Of a stretch of 64,000 nt of DNA, positions 16,189 to 25,959 are shown one piece after another; the first letter of the stretch is position 1, and the number at the start of each line of letters is the position of its first letter. The translations under genes were made by a program, and so were the position numbers. Source of the DNA: Actinomycetota bacterium (GTDB lineage: Bacteria > Actinomycetota > Rubrobacteria > Rubrobacterales > Rubrobacteraceae); the NCBI GenBank assembly GCA_004563715.1, contig SIRX01000030.1:1-64000 (forward strand), read 5' to 3'. Under the pieces are notes generated by a model. The model saw only the letters and a list, made by a program, of their open reading frames with translations. It made no database searches and was not told the DNA's origin.

Positions 16189-18294
16189 CTATGTGGTGGA
16201 CTTCTCCAGCTCCTGTTCGCTCTTCTCGGATGGCCGTCCACCTCCCTCTGCGTTCTCCGCGGCGGCCTTCTCTTTGGCCGCCTCCTGCTTTTTCGGGCAG
16301 TCCATGTTGATGCACGTGATCCAGGGCCGCCGCTTGCCGAGGACTTTTATCTCCGGAGCGCCGCAGGCGTCGCAGGTCGTGCCGAGCGGGATTATATCCC
16401 CCCGCTGGGGCAGCGGATAGGTCACCCGGCACTCCGGGTAGCCCTCACACCCGACAAAGCGCTTGCGGCTTTTCCTGTTGCGGCGGATGATGAGGTTGTT
16501 GCCGCACTCCGGGCACGAGCCGAGCGTCTCATCCACCTTGATGCCGCTGCGGACGATGTCGGCGAACTGCTCCTCGCTGCTCTCCAGATGCTGGTAGACC
16601 CGGCGCAGGATGTCGCGCGAGGTATCCACCACGTTCTCCTTGCTGGTCTTGCCCTCGGAGATGGCGTCCATGCTCTTCTCCAGCTCGGCGGTCATCTCGT
16701 GGGAGGCGATCTCGGAGGCGAAGTCCTTGAGCGCCTGGGCCACGGCGATGCCGGTCTCGGTCGGGATGAGCGGGTCGCCGTGGACGTACCCCCGGTCGTA
16801 GAGGTTCTGGATAATGCCGGGGCGCGTGGCCTTGGTACCGAGCCCCAGGTCCTCCATGACCTTGATGAGCCGCCCCTGGCCGTACCGGCCCGGCGGCTGG
16901 GTCTCTTTGGCGAGGATCTCCGCCCCCAGGAGCGCGACCTCCTGGCCCTCTTCCAGAGCGGGAAGCTCCTCGTCCGAGCGGCGGCTGTAGGGGTAGACGC
17001 CGAGCCAGCCCTCCTCGGTGACGACCGTCCCGTTGGTAACCAGCGGCTCGCCGCCGGAGTCGAAGCGCAGCGTGGTGCGCAGCGTCTTCGCCGGGCCGGA
17101 GAGGGTGGCCAGAAAGCGCCGGACGACGAGCTGGTAGACCTTCCACTGGTCGTCGCGCAGGGCGCCCTTCGAGGCGCGGGCCGTCGGGTAGATCGGGGGG
17201 TGGTCCGTGGTCTCTTTCTTGCCCCGCGTCGGCGAGAGCTTGCCGCCCTGTAGCAGCTTCTCGGCGTAGGGTCCGGCCCCCTCGACGCCCTTGAGGTACC
17301 CGAGCACCTCCCGCAGGTCCAGCGAGCGCGGGTATGCGGTGTTGTCCGTCCGGGGGTAGGAGATGTAGCCGTCGGTGTACAGGTCCTCCGCCAGACGGGA
17401 CGCCCGCGACGGGCTGATCCCGATCCCCGCCGCCGCCGTGAGGAACGCCGTGGTGTTGAACGGCGTCGGGGCCGGCCTGGAGGCCGACCGCTGCTGCACT
17501 TCCGTAACCACGGCCGGGTCCGCCAGGTTCTCGTGGGCCGTCTTCGCGGCGGCCTCCTCCTTGAAGCGCCCGCGGGCGTGGCGGACGGTGAACGGCTCGC
17601 CGTTCCGGAGGGTGGCCTCTATCTCCCAGTAGGGCTCGGGGACGAACGCCCGGCGCTCACGCTCGCGCTCGGCGATCAGGACGAGCGTGGGCGACTGCAC
17701 CCGGCCCACGGAGAGAAAGGCGTTGCCGTAGCGCTTCGTGGCCCGGGAGACCCACCGGGTCAGGGTGGCGCCCCAGATCAGGTCAATGTCCTGCCGGGCC
17801 GCGCCGGCGTCGGCCAGGTCCCGGGAGACCTCGACCAGCTCGTCAAAGGCCCGGGTGACCTCCCCCGGCGTGAGCGCCGAGAAGCGGGCCCGCTCGACGT
17901 GGTCCATCAGCTTCGGGTTGGCCTCGAAGGCGAGCGACAGGGCCTCCACCCCGATCAACTCCCCCTCCCGGTCGAAGTCCGTGGCGATGACCACCCGGTC
18001 GGCCTTTTTCGCCAGCGCCTTGACCGCGTTCGCCACGCCCTTCTCCGAGACGTTCTTGAGGATCTCGGCGTCGATCAGCTCCGAAGGCTCGACCTTCTGC
18101 CAGTTGGAGTACTCCTCGGGGTACTCCAGGTTCAGGACGTGCCCCTTGAGCCCCACCGACATCGTCTCCTCGCCCTTCCAGGTAAAGGTCTGGTGCGGCA
18201 CGCTGCGGTGCTTGCCTTCTTTCACCGGTCCCTCCGCGAGGAACTGCGAGATCTTCTTCGCCGTGTTCGCCTTTTCAGAGATTATTAGTCGCAT
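16189..18294 (-). CDS. topA: DNA topoisomerase I, archaeal-type (type IA)
   Basis: MRLIISEKANTAKKISQFLAEG...SVGLKGHVLNLEYPEEYSNWQKVEPSELIDAEI...ATDFDREGELIGVEAL...SVGRVQSPTL...DGYISYPRTDNTAYP; C-terminal CPECG/CDACG zinc motifs. Confidence 0.88.
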   Translation of the reverse strand: MRLIISEKANTAKKISQFLAEGPVKEGKHRSVPHQTFTWKGEETMSVGLKGHVLNLEYPEEYSNWQKVEPSELIDAEILKNVSEKGVANAVKALAKKADRVVIATDFDREGELIGVEALSLAFEANPKLMDHVERARFSALTPGEVTRAFDELVEVSRDLADAGAARQDIDLIWGATLTRWVSRATKRYGNAFLSVGRVQSPTLVLIAERERERRAFVPEPYWEIEATLRNGEPFTVRHARGRFKEEAAAKTAHENLADPAVVTEVQQRSASRPAPTPFNTTAFLTAAAGIGISPSRASRLAEDLYTDGYISYPRTDNTAYPRSLDLREVLGYLKGVEGAGPYAEKLLQGGKLSPTRGKKETTDHPPIYPTARASKGALRDDQWKVYQLVVRRFLATLSGPAKTLRTTLRFDSGGEPLVTNGTVVTEEGWLGVYPYSRRSDEELPALEEGQEVALLGAEILAKETQPPGRYGQGRLIKVMEDLGLGTKATRPGIIQNLYDRGYVHGDPLIPTETGIAVAQALKDFASEIASHEMTAELEKSMDAISEGKTSKENVVDTSRDILRRVYQHLESSEEQFADIVRSGIKVDETLGSCPECGNNLIIRRNRKSRKRFVGCEGYPECRVTYPLPQRGDIIPLGTTCDACGAPEIKVLGKRRPWITCINMDCPKKQEAAKEKAAAENAEGGGRPSEKSEQELEKSTT

Positions 18295-18932
18295 GTTCTT
18301 ACGATTCTATACCGACAAAATACATTTTGTTAGTCAATAGTAGCCGCTTGTACCTTGAATCGTCCTCATTTTTGCGGGATCGCAATTGGTTTCTCGTGCA
18401 AGCTGGCATTGATCTCCATCCTACGGTCTCCCCGTAATGCTCGGGAGGTTAGTTGCCCTAAGGTCTAGTACGTGTGATCTATAAACTACCATCGCCTCTT
18501 TTTCAACGTAACAGTGCTGTCCCAAAGAGCCAACCGCAATTGGTAGAAGGCCAGGGCGCATCATGCCATAACCAGCGCGCCACCTCTCGGAGCTTGCCAG
18601 GAACCCGCAAGCCGTCCGCCAGATAGTCCCCGAGCCCGTCGGCGAGCTAGAAGAAACCTGCGGCAAGCTTTGGACCATGCTCGACGAGCGTTACATGCTC
18701 GCTGCTGACGTCTATCTCGCGGGACCAGAGCCAGCAGCGAGGTCTGGGCACAGTGCAGGTTCATCGACGCGCCCGTCCAGCATCCGCCGACTCATCTTGG
18801 ACTTCAAGGCCGGATGCCCACCATTCAACCTCAACGAGATAGCCAATACAGTAGGTGCCTGCTTCTTTCAAAAGCCCAACGCGCCCGCAAGGCTCGCGAG
18901 GTCTTTCAACGAACTGCCAGGGAACTGTACGG

Positions 18933-19562
18933 CTATTCGCCGTTCGTCCGGATGCCCGGCCCGCCGGCGGGAACCCGGAGCCCGGCCATGACGTGGTCCG
19001 TTAGCCGGTCTATGAAGTCGTCGGTCAGCGGGGCGTAGCCCGTGAGCATGCGCCAGTAAATGGGACCGAAGAGCGCGTCGATGGCAACCTCGAGGTCGAG
19101 GTCGCCGCGCAGTTCTCCGCGCTCCATGCCGCGGCGCAACAGCGGCCGGGTCTCCGCGCGGCGCGCGGCGATCCAGTGCTCACGAAGCGCCTCGGCGACC
19201 TCGGGGTCAGTCTGGCTCTCAGCGATGAGGGCCGCGATAAAGCGTCCACTCCGGCCACCTAGCACGTGTGCCAGCCCCCGCATCTGCGCCGTGAGATCCC
19301 GCACGGCGCAGCCCGTGTCCACAAACCCGATCTCGGGCGAGGTCAACTCCAGAAAGCTGTCCGTGACGACCGCCGCCTTGTTGGGCCACCAACGATAGAT
19401 CGTCGCCTTGCTCACGCCGGCCCGGGCCGCTATCTCCTCGACCGTCACCGCAGCGAACCCCACGCTCTCCAACAACTCCCCCGCCGCCCGGAGGATCGCC
19501 CGCCGCGCCTTCTCGCTGCGGGGCCGTCCCCGGGGCACGCCCGTCTCTAGAGATTTACTCAT
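18933..19562 (-). CDS. TetR family transcriptional regulator
   Basis: GRPRSEKARRAILRAAGELLESVGFAAVTVEEIAARAGVSKATIYRWWPNKAAVV. Confidence 0.92.
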   Translation of the reverse strand: MSKSLETGVPRGRPRSEKARRAILRAAGELLESVGFAAVTVEEIAARAGVSKATIYRWWPNKAAVVTDSFLELTSPEIGFVDTGCAVRDLTAQMRGLAHVLGGRSGRFIAALIAESQTDPEVAEALREHWIAARRAETRPLLRRGMERGELRGDLDLEVAIDALFGPIYWRMLTGYAPLTDDFIDRLTDHVMAGLRVPAGGPGIRTNGE

Positions 19563-19753
19563 CGAAAAATCTTACCAGAATCATTGGACAAAACGTTACA
19601 TTTCCGCTAAAGTGTAAATAGTAAACGGCGCGTATCGTTTATCTGGGATAGGGGCATGAGGTCATCACCGGGAATATCTGGCTGGGCGCGGTTCCGGGTT
19701 CCGGCGACCCCGGCGGGTCCACCGGTGGAGACCGTAAGGAAAGGACGGAGCTA

Positions 19754-20446
19754 GTGGCGAGGCTGATCGACCTCTCGCAGGAGATCTACCAGGGCATGTA
19801 CGTCTACCCGGGGCATCTCAAAACGGTTATCTGGGAGACTGACGCGCACGAGGAGACGAAGGGCAAGTTCGAGGGTGGGTTCTCCTACACCTCCCGCGGT
19901 CTCCTGATGAGCGACCACGGCCCCACCCACGTGGACGCGCTCAACCATCTGGACCCGAGCCCGGATGCGCCCTCCATAGACGAACTGGACCTGGGCCTCT
20001 TCTATGGAGAGGCTACGTGCATCGACGTGTCGGGCCACGAGCCGCGGACGTACATCTCAGATACAGACCTCGACGCGGCGACCGAGAGTTCCGGGGGTTC
20101 GGTGAGGGAGGGGGACATACTGCTCTTCTACACGGGGACCTACGATCGCCACCACGGGTCCCGGGAGTACCTGAGCCAGTACCCGGGGGTAGACGAATCG
20201 GGGAGCGCGTGGATCGCTGACAGGGGGGTCAAGAGCTTCGGCGTCGACGCCCCGAGCCTCGACAACCCCGCGAGCTGTACCTACCCGCTGCACATGATGT
20301 GCCGGGCCCGGGGCATGACCCATTACGAGAACCTGGCGAACCTCGGCCAGCTCGTGGGAGCGCGGTTCACTTTCGTCGGTTTTCCCCTGCGCATTCGGGA
20401 CGGCACCGGTTCCCCGGTGCGGGCCGTCGCCGTACTCGACGGGTAG
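19754..20446 (+). CDS. Cyclase family protein (kynurenine formamidase-like)
   Basis: ARLIDLSQEIYQGMYVYPGHLKT...SYTSRGLLMSDHGPTHVDALNHLDPSP; HxGTHxDxP-like motif variant. Confidence 0.87.
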   Translation: MARLIDLSQEIYQGMYVYPGHLKTVIWETDAHEETKGKFEGGFSYTSRGLLMSDHGPTHVDALNHLDPSPDAPSIDELDLGLFYGEATCIDVSGHEPRTYISDTDLDAATESSGGSVREGDILLFYTGTYDRHHGSREYLSQYPGVDESGSAWIADRGVKSFGVDAPSLDNPASCTYPLHMMCRARGMTHYENLANLGQLVGARFTFVGFPLRIRDGTGSPVRAVAVLDG

Positions 20447-20508
20447 GGACCGGCCGGTGCGCAAGAGTTGGGTATGGGCGGAAAGCCAGAGATCGGAGCG
20501 GTAGAGCT

Positions 20509-21447
20509 ATGAGCGGAGAGCCGGTAGTCATCACCTGCGCCTTGACCGGGGGCATCCACGGCAAGGAGGCAAACCCCAACCTTCCCGAGCAGCCCGATGA
20601 GATCGTCGAGCAGGGTGTGGCCGCCTGGCGTGCTGGAGCCTCCATCCTCCACGTGCACGCCCGCAAACCCGACGGCTCCAACACGATGGACCCGGAAATA
20701 TACGCCGGGCTTCACGGGCGCTTGTGCGCCGAGACCGACGCGGTCGTCCAGCTCACCACCGGCGGCAGCCCCCGGCTCTCCGTAGAGGAGCGGCTCAACA
20801 CCGTGCTCCTCGCCCCGGAGATGTGCTCCCTCAACATGGGCTTGCTCAACTTCTTTATCCGGGGGGAGCAAGTCTTCTTCGCCAACCACCGTTCGGACAT
20901 CGAGCGCTTCGCCCGCGAGATAGTCCGGCGCGACGTCCGGCCCGAGCTCGAGGTTTACAACAGCGCCATGCTGGAGGAGGTCGCGCACCTGCTGTCGCTC
21001 GGTGTTCTAGAGCCACCCTACGTTATCAACTTTGTGCTGCACACCCCCACCCAGGGTGGCCAGCGCGGCACGCCGAAGAACCTGCTCGACCTGGTCGGGC
21101 GCCTGCGCGACCTGCCCGTCCCCGGCGAGGACCTCCGCGTCAACGTCTCCTCCATGGGTCCCTCCCAGCTCCCCATAACCACTATTGGCCTCGCTATGGG
21201 CCTCAACGTCCGGGTGGGCATGGAGGACAACGTCCTCTACCGGCGCGGGGAGCCGCTGGAGAACAACGCCCAGCTCGTGGAGCGGACCGTCCGCCTCGCG
21301 CGAGAACTGGACCGGAGGCCGGCCACACCCGGCGAGACCCGAGAGCTGCTGGGGCTCAGGGGCCGGGAGCCAGGCCGTCTGCCGCCCGGCGCGGAGGAGG
21401 CGGCCGCGGAGCTCGGCCTGATAGCCGCCCGGACACGGAAAGGATAG
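20509..21447 (+). CDS. 3-keto-5-aminohexanoate cleavage enzyme family (BKACE)
   Basis: EPVVITCALTGGIHGKEANPNLPEQPDEIVEQGVAAWRAGASILHVHARKPDG...VGMEDNVLYRRGEPLENNAQLVERTVRLARELDR. Confidence 0.92.
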   Translation: MSGEPVVITCALTGGIHGKEANPNLPEQPDEIVEQGVAAWRAGASILHVHARKPDGSNTMDPEIYAGLHGRLCAETDAVVQLTTGGSPRLSVEERLNTVLLAPEMCSLNMGLLNFFIRGEQVFFANHRSDIERFAREIVRRDVRPELEVYNSAMLEEVAHLLSLGVLEPPYVINFVLHTPTQGGQRGTPKNLLDLVGRLRDLPVPGEDLRVNVSSMGPSQLPITTIGLAMGLNVRVGMEDNVLYRRGEPLENNAQLVERTVRLARELDRRPATPGETRELLGLRGREPGRLPPGAEEAAAELGLIAARTRKG

Positions 21448-21451
21448 GCAA

Positions 21452-21919
21452 ATGGCGATCAAGGGCCTGAACCACGTCGCGCTCCTCGTGAGCGACGTCG
21501 AGGCCTCGCGCCGCTTCTACGGTGAGGCGCTCGGCATGGAGGAGGTTCCGCGCCCGGCCAACTTCCGGTTTCCGGGCGCCTGGTTCCGCGGGGGACGAGC
21601 GGAGCTACACCTGATCGGCGAGGCCGAAGAAGGTCGCGTCCGCAAGGTGCAACCAGGCTACCGGGCCGACGAACTCGCCGAAGGCTACTGCTCCCACTTC
21701 GCCCTGGAGGTCGAGGACCTTGAGGAGTTCCGGCGCCGGGCCGAGGCTGCGGGCGCCAGGGTCGTCGGCGGGCCGCGCCGGCGCGGGGGCGGCGTGGTCC
21801 AGATGTACCTCGCTGACCCGGACGGCTACGTGGTGGAGTTGATGGCCGAGGACCATTCCGGGTCGCAGGAAGAGGCGCCGATCAGGACGGGGGTGGGTAG
21901 CGGACGTTCGAGAGACTAG
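21452..21919 (+). CDS. VOC family protein
   Basis: IKGLNHVALLVSDVEASRRFYGEALGMEEVPRP...YLADPDGYVVELM. Confidence 0.87.
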   Translation: MAIKGLNHVALLVSDVEASRRFYGEALGMEEVPRPANFRFPGAWFRGGRAELHLIGEAEEGRVRKVQPGYRADELAEGYCSHFALEVEDLEEFRRRAEAAGARVVGGPRRRGGGVVQMYLADPDGYVVELMAEDHSGSQEEAPIRTGVGSGRSRD

Positions 21920-21955
21920 CACTTACCGCCCGGAAAGAGATGAGGAGGTAGAACG

Positions 21956-22834
21956 ATGAAACCGCCAAGCTTCCGCTACTTCGCGGCCCGCAGCGCCGAC
22001 GAGGCGGTGGGCCTGCTCGCCGAGCACGGCGCCGGAGCCCGGGTACTCGCCGGGGGCCAAAGCCTCGTGCAGGAGATGAACGCCCGGCGCGTGGCGCCGG
22101 AGGTTCTGGTAGACGTCAACCCCGCGGCCGAACTCGCCTTCGTACGCCAGGAGAACGGGACGCTCTCCATCGGAGCGCTGACGAGAACGTCCCAGGTAGA
22201 AAGCGACGCGACCCTTGACGGGAGCCTGACCGGACTCCGGGAGGCCGCCGCCCGGGTCGGGCACGTCGCGGTGCGCAACCGGGGCACGGTCGGCGGCAAC
22301 CTCGCGCACGCGGACCCGGCCGCCAACCTGCCGCCCGTGATGCTGGCGCTCGACGCAGAGGTGGTGGCGCGCGGGTCCGGCGGGGACCGCTCTATCAGCG
22401 CGGCGAATTTCTTTCTCGGACCGCACCGGACCGCGCTGGCGCCGGCGGAGCTTCTGACCGAAGTCCGCCTGCCCCTGCCCCCCGAGGGGGCCGGCAGCGC
22501 GTTTATCGAGGTCTCCCGGCGCGACCGGGGCTGGGGGATCGCCGGGGCCGCGGCCGTTGTTGCCCTAGACCGTGAGGGCGGGATCTCCGACGCCCGGATC
22601 GGGCTCTCGGGCGTGGGCCCGACGGCCGTTCGCGCCCGCCCCGCCGAGGAGGTCGTGATCGGGGAACGCCCCTCGGCGGAACTCTGGAAGGCTGCAGCCG
22701 GGGCCGCCGCCGCGGCGCTCGACGCGCCTCCCTCGGACGTACACGCCTCCGGACGTTATCGCCGTCACCTGGCGGGGGTGCTCGTCGCCCGGGCCCTTGC
22801 CGCCGCCGCCGATCGGGCGGAGAGGAGAAACTGA
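21956..22834 (+). CDS. Molybdenum hydroxylase FAD-binding subunit (CoxM/XdhB-like)
   Basis: FRYFAARSADEAVGLLAEHGAGARVLAGGQSLVQEMNARRVAPEVLVDVN...VAVRNRGTVGGNLAHADPAANLPPVMLALDAEVV. Confidence 0.92.
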   Translation: MKPPSFRYFAARSADEAVGLLAEHGAGARVLAGGQSLVQEMNARRVAPEVLVDVNPAAELAFVRQENGTLSIGALTRTSQVESDATLDGSLTGLREAAARVGHVAVRNRGTVGGNLAHADPAANLPPVMLALDAEVVARGSGGDRSISAANFFLGPHRTALAPAELLTEVRLPLPPEGAGSAFIEVSRRDRGWGIAGAAAVVALDREGGISDARIGLSGVGPTAVRARPAEEVVIGERPSAELWKAAAGAAAAALDAPPSDVHASGRYRRHLAGVLVARALAAAADRAERRN

Positions 22835-23382
22835 TGCACCAGGAAGACATCGTCATCGTTACGCTGAAGGTAAACGGGGTGGAGCGGCCGCTCGCGGTCG
22901 AGCCGCGCCGGCTGCTCTGCGACGCGCTGCGGGAGGACCTCGGCCTGACCGGCACCAATCTCGGCTGCGAGCAGGGCGTCTGCGGGTCGTGCACCGTGCT
23001 CGTCGACGGCGAGAGCGTCCGCTCATGCCTCATGTTCGCCGTTCAGGCCGGCGGGTGCGAGATCACCACCGTCGAGGGTCTCGCCTCGGGCGAAACCCTG
23101 CACCCGCTGCAAGCCGCCTTCTGGGAGAAACAGGCCCTCCAGTGCGGCTTCTGCACACCCGGCTTCCTGATGGCTGGCGTCGAGCTACTCCGGCGCAACC
23201 CGGAGCCGGACGAGGCGGGGGTCCGGGCGGCCCTCGCCGGCAACACCTGCCGTTGCACCGGCTACGAGCACATCGTGGACGCCGTGCTGGCCGCTGCAGA
23301 CGGGGCAGCCAGAGAGCGCACTTTCGCAGAGGAGCCGGAGGTAGATGTCGCAGCCGAGGTCGTGGCGCGGGAAGGCAGGTAG
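22834..23382 (+). CDS. Molybdenum hydroxylase [2Fe-2S] subunit (CoxS/XdhC-type iron-sulfur subunit)
   Basis: GTNLGCEQGVCGSCTVLVDGESVRSCLMFAVQAGGCEITTVEGL...CGFCTPGFLM...NTCRCTGYEHIVDAV. Confidence 0.94.
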   Translation: MHQEDIVIVTLKVNGVERPLAVEPRRLLCDALREDLGLTGTNLGCEQGVCGSCTVLVDGESVRSCLMFAVQAGGCEITTVEGLASGETLHPLQAAFWEKQALQCGFCTPGFLMAGVELLRRNPEPDEAGVRAALAGNTCRCTGYEHIVDAVLAAADGAARERTFAEEPEVDVAAEVVAREGR

Positions 23383-23386
23383 AACG

Positions 23387-25789
23387 ATGGAGACCCAGGA
23401 ACGACGCTGGATCGGCCGGGACCTCAAGCGGCGGGAGGACCCGGCCCTCGTAACGGGCAAGGCCCGCTTCACCAACGACGTGAGCCTGCCCGGCATGCTC
23501 CACGCCGCCGTGCTCCGCTCGCCCCACGCCCACGCCCGCATCCTCTCGATCGACGCGGACGCCGCCCGCGAGCTGCCCGGCGTCCACGCGGTGCTTACCG
23601 GGCGCGACGCGCTCGAGCTCATAGATCCCGTGCCGTGCTTCGCCGCCGAGCCCGTCGAGGAGCGGGCGATCGCGGTAGAGAAAGTGCGCTACAACGGCGA
23701 GGCCGTGGTCGCGGTCGCCGCCGACTCCCGCTACGTCGCCGAGGACGCCTTGGGACGCGTGCGCGTCGAGTGGGAGACCCTGGAGCCCGTTGCGGACGCC
23801 GAAGCGGCGATGGAGCCCGGGGCGCCGCTCGTCCACGAGAACCTCGACTCGAACGTAGTCTACGACCAGACCTTTACATTCGGCGATGTGGAAGGAGACT
23901 TCGCCCGGGCCGACCGCGTGATCCGCCGGCGGCTGCGCTGGCCGCGGGCGGCCCCCGCCCCGATGGAGCCTTCGGGAGCGGTGTGCGCCTACGACTCGGC
24001 GGCCGGCCGGATGGACGTGTGGTCCAACACCAACATGCTCAACTTCGTCGCCTGGACGATAGCCGGCACGCTCAAAATGCCGCCCCACCGGGTCAATTTC
24101 CACCCCATGTACACCGGCGGCTCTTTCGGCTCCAAGCACGTCCTCGGGAAGCAAGTCGCCATCGCCGGAGCCCTCTCCAAGGCCACCGGACGGCCGGTCA
24201 AGTTTATGGAGGACCGCGCGGACAACCTGATGGCCAACGACTCCCAGGGCCCAGAGCGAGTCTACGACGCCGAATTGGCCGTAACAGACGAAGGAGACCT
24301 GCTCTCCCTGCGGCTGCACACCGTAGACGACTACGGCGCCTACTTTATGTTCGCCATCACCGGCAACACGAACATGATGGCCCAGATCTCGGGCCCATAC
24401 ACTATCAGCAGCGTGGAAACCGGCATCAAGGCGGTACTGACCAACAAGAACCAGCAGACCGTCTTCCGCGGCGCCGGCTCGGACGTGGGCAACTGGGTCC
24501 TGGAGCGCCTCGTGGACGCCGCCGCCAACGAGTTGGGCTTGGACGGTATCGAGCTGCGGCGCAAGAACTTTATCCAGCCCGACCAGTTCCCGTACAAGAT
24601 CCCCACCGGCAACGTCTACGACTCCGGGAACTACCCGGCGGTCCTGGAGCTGGCGCTCGGGCACGCCGACCTCGACCACTGGCGCGCGGAGCAGGAGCGG
24701 GCCCGGGCCGAGGGCCGCTACATCGGCATCGGGATCGCCACCGCCCAGCAGCGCAGCACCTACTTCTCGACCGAGTTCTGGTTCCATAATCCGGCCCCCG
24801 CCACCGGCCTCACCACGAGCCCGGAGAGCGTCCGCATCGGCATTGGGCCTACCGGCGGCCTGACCGTGACCATGTTCTCCCCCTTCTGGGGCAACTCCCC
24901 GGAGACGGTGGTCTCGCAGGTTGTGGCCGAGGAGTTCGGCGTGGATCCCGAAGAGGTCGCTGTAGACTACGACTCGACCATGCACGGCCTGCCAAGCGCC
25001 GGCCCCGGCGGCAGCCGCATGACCGTGATGCTCTCCGGAGCGGTGCGCGGGGCGGCGGCCAAGGTCAAGAAGAAGATGTTCGACATCGCCGCCCACCTCC
25101 TGGAGGCGAGCCCCGACGACCTGGAACTGGCTGACGGGCGCGTCTGGGTCAAGGGGTTCCCCGTCGAAGAGCGGTCGCTGAGCATCGCGGACATCGGCAT
25201 GAAGGCCTACTGGCACAAGCTGGAGCTGCCGGAAGGCATGGAGGGAGGCCTGGAAGGCAGCTATACCTACGACCACCCCTACGCCAGCATGCCCTCCGAC
25301 GACCGCACGGACCTCGGGGCCTTCTACCCCATCATGGGCCACGCGTGCCACGTAGCCGTCGTCGAGGTGGACGCCGAGACCGGCCGGGTGGAGTTCCTCA
25401 AGTACCTGGCGGCCCACGACGTCGGCACGGTCGTCAACCCGCGGTCGCTGCAGGGCCAGATCCGGGGGGGCATAGCCCAGGGGATCGGCATCGCGCTCTA
25501 CGAGGAGGTTCGCTACGGGCCCGAAGGCGAGAACCTCAGCGCTTCGCTGGACGAGTACCTTCTTCCGGGCGCGCCCGACGTACCCCGCGTCGAGGTCCTT
25601 CACCACGAGACCCCCTCGCCTTTTACCGAGTACGGGGTAAAAGGCGGCGGCGAGGGTGGCCGGATGGTTGCGCCGCCCGCCGTGACGCGGGCCGTCGAGG
25701 ACGCCCTCTCACCTCTGGGAGTCAAGATAGGCGCTCTGCCCATTACGCCGGAGAAGATCTTGACCCTGACGCAAGGAAGGGAAGCGTAA
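23387..25789 (+). CDS. Molybdenum hydroxylase molybdopterin-binding large subunit (CoxL/XdhA-like)
   Basis: WIGRDLKRREDPALVTGKARFTNDVSLPGMLHAAVLRSPHAHARI... FRGAGSDVGNWVLERLVD ... EYGVKGGGEGGRMVAPPAVTRAVEDAL; lacks a CODH form-I AYRCSFR motif. Confidence 0.92.
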   Translation: METQERRWIGRDLKRREDPALVTGKARFTNDVSLPGMLHAAVLRSPHAHARILSIDADAARELPGVHAVLTGRDALELIDPVPCFAAEPVEERAIAVEKVRYNGEAVVAVAADSRYVAEDALGRVRVEWETLEPVADAEAAMEPGAPLVHENLDSNVVYDQTFTFGDVEGDFARADRVIRRRLRWPRAAPAPMEPSGAVCAYDSAAGRMDVWSNTNMLNFVAWTIAGTLKMPPHRVNFHPMYTGGSFGSKHVLGKQVAIAGALSKATGRPVKFMEDRADNLMANDSQGPERVYDAELAVTDEGDLLSLRLHTVDDYGAYFMFAITGNTNMMAQISGPYTISSVETGIKAVLTNKNQQTVFRGAGSDVGNWVLERLVDAAANELGLDGIELRRKNFIQPDQFPYKIPTGNVYDSGNYPAVLELALGHADLDHWRAEQERARAEGRYIGIGIATAQQRSTYFSTEFWFHNPAPATGLTTSPESVRIGIGPTGGLTVTMFSPFWGNSPETVVSQVVAEEFGVDPEEVAVDYDSTMHGLPSAGPGGSRMTVMLSGAVRGAAAKVKKKMFDIAAHLLEASPDDLELADGRVWVKGFPVEERSLSIADIGMKAYWHKLELPEGMEGGLEGSYTYDHPYASMPSDDRTDLGAFYPIMGHACHVAVVEVDAETGRVEFLKYLAAHDVGTVVNPRSLQGQIRGGIAQGIGIALYEEVRYGPEGENLSASLDEYLLPGAPDVPRVEVLHHETPSPFTEYGVKGGGEGGRMVAPPAVTRAVEDALSPLGVKIGALPITPEKILTLTQGREA

Positions 25790-25959
25790 CGGTGCTTTGA
25801 GCCGTCTGCCGCCACGAGTGGAGTTCGAGGAGCCTACATAGAACTCACGCGAGCTTTGCTGCCGAGACCTCCCCACCGGGAGCCGCCTCGATAGTCGAGA
25901 GCCCTCCGCTTAGCAGGGTCATCCCGACGAGCGCCCCGACGAGGGCGGTCCACAGCACC

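Noticed and set aside
23063-25606. 847-aa minus-strand ORF opposite the Mo-hydroxylase genes
   Set aside because: Shadow ORF antisense to confident xdh/cox genes; composition (V/G/R/H rich) is characteristic of antisense translation.
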